This document shows positions 1-5,172 of a stretch of 7,435 nt of DNA, piece after piece. Location of the stretch: NCBI GenBank assembly GCA_018665505.1, contig JABJCS010000413.1, positions 1 to 7,435 on the forward strand, given 5' to 3'. The translations under genes were made by a program, and so were the position numbers. Every line of letters begins with the position of its first letter. Within the stretch, counting starts at the first letter, position 1. Below the pieces are notes generated by a model. The model saw nothing but the letters and a program-made list of their open reading frames with translations, was not told where the DNA came from and made no database searches. The stretch comes from Alphaproteobacteria bacterium. GTDB lineage: Bacteria; Pseudomonadota; Alphaproteobacteria; UBA8366.

Positions 1-348
1 GAGCATGTTGCGGAAATCTTGAGGCATCAATTCGGCTATCGGACGACGCGTGCGCGGACCGATATTGTTGACGAGTATATCGACTTCGGGTGCTTGTTCC
101 GCGACCCATTGTGTAACCGCGGCGGTATCGGATGCGTCCAAGACAATGGCCTCCGCTTGCAGATAGGATTGTGAGAGCACCTGGACATTGTTTTCCAGGA
201 TCTGGCGGTCGCGACCGTTCAGGATCGTATGAGCACCCGCTTCCGCCATGGATTTAGCGATCTCCCAGCCGAGACCACGGGACGATCCTGTGATGAGAGC
301 CGTTTTACCCGACAGGCTAAACCGCTGCGTATGTTTCGAATGTTCCAT
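1..348 (-). CDS. Short-chain dehydrogenase/reductase (SDR), N-terminal part, cut by window edge
   Basis: Reading the minus strand from an ATG at 348-346 gives 116 codons that stay open to the window edge, so the C-terminal half, including the expected YxxxK catalytic motif, lies outside. What is visible is a Rossmann nucleotide-binding half. The glycine motif TGSSRGLG is at residues 20-27, Arg46 follows the second beta strand (NGRD), Asp71 is in the LDAS stretch, and the NNxG motif appears as NNIG at 94-97. In classical SDRs, basic residues at the positions of Arg24 and Arg46 favour NADP(H). The N-terminus resembles gluconate 5-dehydrogenase-like SDRs, but SDR substrates cannot be assigned from this half. 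An in-frame ATG at 366-364 is an alternative start adding six residues; neither start has a convincing Shine-Dalgarno sequence. It is transcribed divergently from the flavoprotein at 471. Confidence 0.88.
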   Translation of the reverse strand, partial: MEHSKHTQRFSLSGKTALITGSSRGLGWEIAKSMAEAGAHTILNGRDRQILENNVQVLSQSYLQAEAIVLDASDTAAVTQWVAEQAPEVDILVNNIGPRTRRPIAELMPQDFRNML

Positions 349-470
349 TATGCATGGTGTTAGCATATGTTTGCGGAGCTCGGAAAGACTGACGAATTTG
401 TGTGTTGCAGTTATGTCGCATAAACACGAACTAGACGGGTATATGTGGCCCAATGGCGTTTGGAGAGATG
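349..470. promoter_or_regulatory. Divergent intergenic region with nested inverted repeats
   Basis: This short region must hold the promoters of the minus-strand SDR and the plus-strand flavoprotein. It contains a perfect dyad, TTATG-TCG-CATAA, at 411-423, flanked by a second pair of arms, GTGT (402-405) and ACAC (424-427). A weaker pair, TATGC (349-353) and GCATA (363-367), lies next to the SDR start. TATATG at 440-445 could be a -10 box for the plus-strand gene but has no good -35 partner. No promoter is assigned firmly; the dyads are visible in the sequence, and their role as operators is inference. Confidence 0.35.
462..467 (+). promoter_or_regulatory. Shine-Dalgarno sequence deciding the flavoprotein start
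   Basis: GGAGAG at 462-467 lies just upstream of two consecutive ATG codons (468 and 471) and downstream of the first in-frame ATG at 453. Its GGAG core leaves 5 bases before ATG 471 and only 2 before ATG 468, so 471 is the best-placed start. ATG 453 has no comparable site. Confidence 0.5.
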
Positions 471-1898
471 ATGACGACAGAAACGGTTGAGACCGATATA
501 TGCGTGATCGGCGCGGGATCAGGTGGATTGAGCGTAGCTGCCGGTGCCTCGCAGATGGGTGCCCGCGTTGTCCTGATAGAGCGCGGGAAAATGGGCGGAG
601 ACTGCCTGAACTACGGTTGCGTGCCGTCGAAAGCGTTGATCGCGGCGGGCCATAAGGCCGAGGAACTCCGGACGGCCGAAGTGTTCGGGATCAAATCCTC
701 TGTACCCGAGGTGGATTTCTCGAAGGTTCACGAACACGTCCACGCCGTCATTGGTGCGATTGAGCCGAACGATTCCGTGGAGCGGTTCGAGGGATTGGGT
801 GTCCATGTAATACAAGCTGCCGGTCGTTTTACCGGGCCGCGCGAAGTGATGGCTGGAGACGTCACGGTTCGTGCCAAATATTTCGTGGTGTCGACCGGTT
901 CTTCCGCTGGCGTCCCGCCGATCCCGGGCTTGAGCGATGTGCCGTATCTCACAAACGAGACGGTTTTCGATCTTAGGGAATGCCCTGAGCATCTTATTGT
1001 GATTGGTGGCGGCCCGATCGGGTGCGAATTGGCGCAAGCGCACCGGCGTTTGGGCGCGCGGGTCACGGTATTGGAAATGTTCAGTATTCTCGCGAAGGAC
1101 GATCCCGAAGCCGCAGAGGTCGTGCGGCGACAACTTCAGCGCGAGGATGTTAAATTGCGCGAAGGCGTGCAGATTGTCGGCGTGTCGGAAGAAACAGGGG
1201 GTGTTGTCGTCGACATTAACGCTGACGGCGTGTCCGAACGTATTAACGGAAGTCATGTTTTGGTGGCAGCCGGGCGGAGGCCGAATTTAGACGGACTCAA
1301 CCTTGAAGCCGCGGGTATTAAATATTCCCCCAAGGGTATCGACGTAGATGCGCGACTGCGGTCTTCCAACAAGCGTGTCTTTGCCATCGGTGATGTCGCG
1401 GGCGCACTTCAATTCACCCATGTCGCCGGGTATCACGCGGGAATCGTGATCCGCAACGCGTTGTTCAAGTTACCGGCAAAGGCGAATTATAAGGCGGTGC
1501 CTTGGGTAACCTATACCGACCCGGAACTAGCGAACGTAGGATTGACCGAAGATCAAGCGAAGGAACGCCTCAGTGGGGATATTCGGATCTTGCGTTGGCC
1601 GTTCGGTGAGAACGACCGGGCGCAGGCGGAGCGTAAAACGGATGGGTTTATAAAGGTGATCGCGGATCGCAAGGGACGCATTCACGGGGCCTGCATCGTG
1701 GGGCCGCATGCTGGTGAACTCATTCTTCCTTGGGTCTTGGCGGTCGATCAGGGGTTGAAAATCGGCGCGATGGCGAGCGCAATTGCGCCCTATCCGACCC
1801 GGAGCGAAGTCACGAAAAGAGCTGCTGGGAGTTTTTATACGGCTTCTCTTTTCGGAGATCGCACCAAGAAGTTGGTCCGGTTCCTTCTACGGTTGTAA
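471..1898 (+). CDS. FAD-dependent pyridine nucleotide-disulfide oxidoreductase (dihydrolipoyl dehydrogenase / MerA-like)
   Basis: A complete class I flavoprotein disulfide reductase of 475 residues, the usual family length. It would use a cytoplasmic FAD, a redox-active cysteine pair and NAD(P)H. Visible motifs in order: FAD dinucleotide fold GAGSGG (14-19) with Glu37; redox disulfide GGDCLNYGCVPSK with Cys45 and Cys50; NAD(P)-binding GGGPIG (179-184) followed by Glu202 at the end of the second strand, which in this family favours NADH over NADPH; and the second FAD motif FAIGDVAG (304-311) with Asp308. The C-terminal dimerisation domain carries YPTRSE (441-446), where lipoamide dehydrogenases have a HxxxxE dyad, so the catalytic His is replaced by Tyr441. 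It is therefore probably not a true lipoamide dehydrogenase; it also lacks the N-terminal heavy-metal domain and C-terminal Cys pair of MerA. Substrate unknown. Alternative in-frame starts are 453 and 468. Confidence 0.9.
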   Translation: MTTETVETDICVIGAGSGGLSVAAGASQMGARVVLIERGKMGGDCLNYGCVPSKALIAAGHKAEELRTAEVFGIKSSVPEVDFSKVHEHVHAVIGAIEPNDSVERFEGLGVHVIQAAGRFTGPREVMAGDVTVRAKYFVVSTGSSAGVPPIPGLSDVPYLTNETVFDLRECPEHLIVIGGGPIGCELAQAHRRLGARVTVLEMFSILAKDDPEAAEVVRRQLQREDVKLREGVQIVGVSEETGGVVVDINADGVSERINGSHVLVAAGRRPNLDGLNLEAAGIKYSPKGIDVDARLRSSNKRVFAIGDVAGALQFTHVAGYHAGIVIRNALFKLPAKANYKAVPWVTYTDPELANVGLTEDQAKERLSGDIRILRWPFGENDRAQAERKTDGFIKVIADRKGRIHGACIVGPHAGELILPWVLAVDQGLKIGAMASAIAPYPTRSEVTKRAAGSFYTASLFGDRTKKLVRFLLRL

Positions 1899-1912
1899 GT
1901 CTTGGCGCTACA

Positions 1913-1941
1913 TTGACACAAGATACGCCTGTCACCATAGT
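1913..1941 (+). promoter_or_regulatory. Candidate sigma70-type promoter for the gntR-led unit, with overlapping dyad
   Basis: A perfect -35 hexamer TTGACA (1913-1918) is followed by a 17-base spacer and CATAGT (1936-1941, four of six matches to the -10 consensus), which would start transcription near 1948, shortly before the regulator ATG at 1976. A perfect inverted repeat with 5-base arms, TGACA (1914-1918) and TGTCA (1930-1934), overlaps the -35 box and spacer. Such a position suits a repressor operator, possibly autoregulatory, but this is inference from position alone. Confidence 0.45.
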
Positions 1942-1975
1942 TCGGCCTAGTCATCGCTAACAAAGGCGCTTCGGA

Positions 1976-2725
1976 ATGGCCAGAAGGCCAAGCAAACGTG
2001 TTCCCAGATACCGTGAAATCGCACAAATCCTGCGGTCGGAACTAGCGGGCGAGGTTTATTCTCTCGGTGGTTTGTTCCCGAAGGAGTTGGATTTGTGAGA
2101 GCGGTTTAGCGTTAGCCGGTTCACGATTCGCAATGCCATGGCGGAGTTGGAAGCGGCGGGATTGGTCGAGCGGCGCAAGGCGATTGGCACAATCGTGAAG
2201 GCGTTGGAGCCGGCTACGGCCTATGTCCAAACCCTTCAAACCGTTGAAGGATTGCTGCAATACGCTGCCGACACGGCGTTGGATATCTCGGAGATGATCG
2301 AGCTTCAGGCGGATGCCGAATTGGCGGGTTGGTTCGATTTGGATGAAGGCGCCCGGATAGTGCGCCTGGGTGGCTTGCGAAGTGAGACGGAGACCGGGCG
2401 CAAACTTTGCTGGACCGAGATTTACATCCGGCCCGAATTCTCCGGACTTCTAGAGTACATCGGCCTGGATGATCGGCCGGTCCATAAGATTCTGGAGGAA
2501 GTCTTCGACGAGAAGGTGCAAAAAGTTGAACTGGAGCTGTCCGCTTGCAAGTTGAGCGGAAAGCGAGCCGAACAGTTGGAGATCGAGGACGGTACAGCAG
2601 CTTTGCGCGTGGTCCGACAATATTCGGCGACCGACGGTCGTGTGCTCGAAGTCTCCGTCAGTGATCATCCCGAGGATCGGCACACGTACCGCTTGGAGTT
2701 TTCCTACGAGACGCTAGGTAGCTAA
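1976..2725 (+). pseudogene. GntR/UTRA (HutC-type) transcriptional regulator interrupted by an in-frame TGA
   Basis: Read through one TGA at 2096-2098 (codon 41), the frame from ATG 1976 encodes 249 positions, the normal length of a GntR/HutC regulator. The N-terminus is a GntR winged helix-turn-helix: YREIAQILRSEL (12-23), then FPKELDL, the stop, and ERFSVSRFTIRNA-type recognition helix and wing up to about residue 75. From about 110 to the end is a UTRA effector-binding domain, closing with the typical SDHPEDRHTYRLEF stretch. Homologues commonly carry Cys at the interrupted position (L-C-E-R-F), one base away from TGA. No frameshift is present. ATG 1976 is set by an in-frame TAA at 1958-1960 and a weak AGG at 1964-1966. 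An ORF from ATG 2138 could still yield a 195-residue UTRA fragment lacking most of the DNA-binding domain, without an evident ribosome binding site. It probably regulated the genes that follow. Alternatives are sequencing error or readthrough. Confidence 0.8.
2096..2098 (+). other. In-frame TGA codon within the GntR winged helix
   Basis: This TGA falls between the conserved FPKELDL and ERFSVSR segments, and the same frame continues without any indel to the TAA at 2723-2725. Single-base changes to TGC, TGT, TGG or CGA would restore an open frame. Genes nearby end with TGA (3626-3628 and 5153-5155), so general reassignment of TGA is unlikely. Confidence 0.85.
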
Positions 2726-2749
2726 TCGGTCCAACATTAGGAGGTCCGT

Positions 2750-3628
2750 ATGGAAGCCAATCGCACGTATCTGTTCTGTCCCGGTAATCATCCACGCAAA
2801 GTCGAAAAAGTCTTCGAATCCGGTACCGATGTCGTCATTCTCGACCTTGAGGACGCTGTCGCCATCTCTGAAAAACCGGCGACTCGCGCGGTCGCGGTGG
2901 AAGCGCTGCAACATCCGCGCCGTTGTCGCGGCTATGTACGGGTGAACGCCTACGACACGGAATTCTGCTACGGCGATATTTGTGAAATTGTCGGGCCTTG
3001 GCTCGACGGAATCGTCCTGCCGAAGCTGGAAAGCGTCGACGATCTGCGCTCGGTCGATTGGTTGGTCGGTAATCTCGAACGTGAGCGTGGAATGGAAGTC
3101 GGCTCGATCGATATCATGCCGATTATCGAAACTGCGAAAGGTCAAGACGCGGCGCGTGACATCGCCCGCGCCGGGACGCGAATTAAACGCCTGTCCTTTG
3201 GTGCTGGTGATTATACCAAGGATCTCGGTATGGAGTGGTCCTTGGCGGAGACCGAACTTGCCAGTATGCGGGCCGAAATGGTCGTCGCGTCGCGTGTCGG
3301 TGAATTAGAACCGCCCATCGATACGGTCTTCATCCACATCCGTGAGCACGATAGTTTTTTGGAATCTTGCAATCTGGTGCGCGATCTTGGGTTTCAGGGA
3401 AAACTCTGCATCCATCCGGATCAGGTGCCGGTCGCCAATGGCGCGTTCACACCGACGGCAGAACAACTTGCTTTCGCACACAAGGTCATTGATGCATTTG
3501 CCGAAGCCGAGGCTGCGGGGTCGGCATCAATTCAGATCGACGGCTATTTCGTCGATTATCCCATCGTCGATAAGGCACAACGGATCGTCGATGTGGCGGA
3601 AGCAATCGCGCGTGCCGAGGCGGCGTGA
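2750..3628 (+). CDS. HpcH/HpaI aldolase / citrate lyase beta-subunit-like (CitE-like) lyase
   Basis: A complete 292-residue TIM-barrel protein of the CitE-like family, whose members cleave or form C-C bonds of beta-hydroxyacyl-CoA thioesters (malyl-CoA, citramalyl-CoA and similar) with Mg2+. Motifs: N-terminal RTYLFCPGNHPRKVEK (5-20), VILDLEDAV (29-37), VRVNA with Arg64 that contacts substrate, LPK (90-92), IIETAKG with Glu127, and FGAGDYTKDLG with Asp154. Glu127 and Asp154 are the expected metal ligands. CIHPDQV near the C-terminus is also typical. All expected active-site residues are present, so it should be catalytic. No citrate lyase alpha or gamma subunits (CitF, CitD) are nearby, so a stand-alone CoA-ester lyase is likelier than a citrate lyase subunit. 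The start has a near-perfect AGGAGG at 2739-2744, five bases before the ATG. It begins 24 bases after the regulator stop and is probably co-transcribed with it. Confidence 0.9.
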   Translation: MEANRTYLFCPGNHPRKVEKVFESGTDVVILDLEDAVAISEKPATRAVAVEALQHPRRCRGYVRVNAYDTEFCYGDICEIVGPWLDGIVLPKLESVDDLRSVDWLVGNLERERGMEVGSIDIMPIIETAKGQDAARDIARAGTRIKRLSFGAGDYTKDLGMEWSLAETELASMRAEMVVASRVGELEPPIDTVFIHIREHDSFLESCNLVRDLGFQGKLCIHPDQVPVANGAFTPTAEQLAFAHKVIDAFAEAEAAGSASIQIDGYFVDYPIVDKAQRIVDVAEAIARAEAA

Positions 3629-3745
3629 CCGACTTTGAAATTGCAAATAGTGTAAGTTATCCTCCGCCTTCGCGGGAATGACAGCGAAGAGAGTTGTCTC
3701 TATCAAAGATCATGTTCAGAAAGATTCTGATGGTGGGAAATAATC
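3629..3745. promoter_or_regulatory. Intergenic region with candidate promoter and two dyads before the MmgE/PrpD gene
   Basis: This 117-base gap is the longest inside the presumed operon. TTGAAA (3635-3640), a 17-base spacer and TATCCT (3658-3663) form a plausible internal promoter. Downstream are a dyad AGAGA-GTTG-TCTCT (3688-3701) and a perfect inverted repeat TCAGAA-AGA-TTCTGA (3716-3730). The second ends just before the GGTGGG (3732-3737) that would serve as ribosome binding site for ATG 3746. The repeats could be operators, or RNA hairpins influencing translation; nothing in the sequence decides between these. Confidence 0.35.
3660..3684. repeat. Possible decayed palindromic intergenic repeat (REP-like)
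   Basis: The stretch CCGCCTTCGCGGGAATGAC matches half of a palindrome family (TTCCCGC-CTTC-GCGGGAA type) that is common in intergenic regions of many alphaproteobacteria. Here the right arm is intact and the left arm is degraded, leaving a short CCGC-CTTC-GCGG hairpin (3664-3675). There is only one copy in the window, so the repeat nature rests on recall of the family and not on a second copy here. There is no T-run after it, so it is not a standard intrinsic terminator. Confidence 0.3.
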
Positions 3746-5155
3746 ATGAATGACGTATCAACTGTGTCAGTCTCTGGGACGGGCACCTTATCCCAATCCA
3801 TGGCAGGTTTTGTCGAAGGCTTCGATTTGGATCGCGTGCCGGCGGAAGTGATTGCCCGCGCCAAACTCAATATCTTGGATGCGCTCGGGATCGGATTCGC
3901 GTCAGTCGGCTTCGATTTTGCCAAACGCCTAGCGTCGGCGCTGCAGGAGATCGGTGGAAACGGTGACTATCCGATTATCGGTATGGATTTGCGCCTCACG
4001 CAACGGGACTCGGCGCATCTGAATGGCACGCTCATTCACGGGCTTGATTATGACGACACGCATAGTGGGGCCGTCGTTCACACCTCCGCCAGCGCCGTGC
4101 CGACCATGTTGTCGGCGGGTCTCGCGACCGGAGCCACCGGGCGCCAGGCGTTGGGTGCTTTCCTGATTGCCTCGGAAGCCGCCAGCCGGATTGGCGCTGC
4201 CGCCAATGGCGGGTTCCATCAACGGGGATTCCATCCGACCGGTGTCGTCGGCGCTTTCGGATCCGCCATCGGGGCCAGCTATCTCTATGGCCTCAAGGGC
4301 GATCAATTGCTCGACGCGCAAGGCATCGTGCTGTCGCAAGCCGCTGCCAGCCTTGAATTTCTGGATGATGGCGCCTGGACGAAACGCAACCACCCGGCTT
4401 GGGCCAGCGTATGCGGCCAAACGGCGGCGATGATGGCGAAGCACGGGTATTTTGGTCCGCGCAAACCGTATGAAGGGCGCTACGGTCTGTTCAATCTTTA
4501 TATGCGCGATACGGCGATGGCTGACCCGCGTGTCATGACGGATGGACTCGGCGAGGAGTGGAGCCTGATGGAGATCGCCTTCAAGCCCTATCCGGCCTGC
4601 CACTTCAATCACGCTTTTGCGGACGCGACCTTGGCGTTGAAGGAGAAACACGGATTGAGCCCGGCGGACGTCAAATCTATGACGGCGCGCATTCACGAGG
4701 ATCAATCGAATGTGGTGTGTGAACCGGAAGCCAATAAGATGCATCCGCAGAACGCTTATGACGCACAGTTCAGCGTGCACTACATCATGTCTGCCAGCAT
4801 GACGCGGGGGCAATTCACTCTCGACGAGTTGGAGGACGACGCGCTGCGCGATCCGACGATCCTCGATCTTTGCTCGAAGTCCGGCTACGAGATCGATCCC
4901 GATTCCGCCTATCCGAAGTATTATTCGGGCGAGGTGGTGATCGAGACCACGGACGGACGCACACTGTCGCACCGCGAGGGCATCAATCGTGGTTCCGCCG
5001 ATAATCCGGTTACACAGGGAGATCTCGAAGCGAAGTTTTTTGCCAATGCCACCCGCACAGTCAGTCTAGAGAAGGCTGAAGCGGTAAAGGCGGCGGTGAT
5101 GAGCCTTGAGATCCACGATAATCTGAATACCTTGGCCGACGCGCTCGTCGCCTGA
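3746..5155 (+). CDS. MmgE/PrpD family protein (2-methylcitrate dehydratase / cis-aconitate decarboxylase superfamily)
   Basis: A complete 469-residue MmgE/PrpD protein, typical length, with no signal peptide or membrane segments. The family includes 2-methylcitrate dehydratase, cis-aconitate decarboxylase and epimerases of dicarboxylates; all work on small carboxylic acids without an iron-sulfur cluster. Visible motifs: HGLDYDDTHSG (98-108) with Asp101, Thr105 and His106; RGFHPTGVVG with His163; WTKRNHPAW with Lys213 and His216; and FKPYPACHFNH with Lys280, Cys285 and His286. By recalled alignment with the human decarboxylase ACOD1, Asp101, Thr105, His163, Lys213 and Lys280 match active-site positions, while its His277 appears as Cys285, so decarboxylase activity should not be assumed. 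ATG 3746 has a moderate GGTGGG site eight bases upstream. The stop is 17 bases from the next gene, implying tight coupling with the HpaB-like gene. Exact substrate unknown. Confidence 0.9.
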   Translation: MNDVSTVSVSGTGTLSQSMAGFVEGFDLDRVPAEVIARAKLNILDALGIGFASVGFDFAKRLASALQEIGGNGDYPIIGMDLRLTQRDSAHLNGTLIHGLDYDDTHSGAVVHTSASAVPTMLSAGLATGATGRQALGAFLIASEAASRIGAAANGGFHQRGFHPTGVVGAFGSAIGASYLYGLKGDQLLDAQGIVLSQAAASLEFLDDGAWTKRNHPAWASVCGQTAAMMAKHGYFGPRKPYEGRYGLFNLYMRDTAMADPRVMTDGLGEEWSLMEIAFKPYPACHFNHAFADATLALKEKHGLSPADVKSMTARIHEDQSNVVCEPEANKMHPQNAYDAQFSVHYIMSASMTRGQFTLDELEDDALRDPTILDLCSKSGYEIDPDSAYPKYYSGEVVIETTDGRTLSHREGINRGSADNPVTQGDLEAKFFANATRTVSLEKAEAVKAAVMSLEIHDNLNTLADALVA

Positions 5156-5172
5156 GGGGGAGAACTATTGCC

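Noticed and set aside
248..490. Plus-strand 80-codon frame over the SDR start and intergenic region
   Set aside because: It overlaps the well-supported SDR on the other strand, has no recognisable domain or ribosome binding site, and runs into the flavoprotein gene.
519..1256. Antisense open frame (245 codons) opposite the flavoprotein
   Set aside because: The plus strand carries all flavoprotein motifs through this stretch; the antisense translation shows no domain.
2096..2150. Selenocysteine site in the GntR regulator
   Set aside because: No convincing SECIS hairpin with the usual loop is seen after the TGA, and I know of no selenocysteine-containing GntR winged helix; a nonsense mutation or sequencing error is simpler.
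3664..3676. Intrinsic terminator after the CitE-like gene
   Set aside because: The hairpin stem is only 4-5 bp and is followed by GAATGAC and not a T-run.
3929..4972. Long antisense open frame (347 codons) opposite the MmgE/PrpD gene
   Set aside because: Its translation is rich in Arg and His with no recognisable domain, and it lies wholly opposite a well-supported gene; this is the usual shadow of GC-rich coding DNA.
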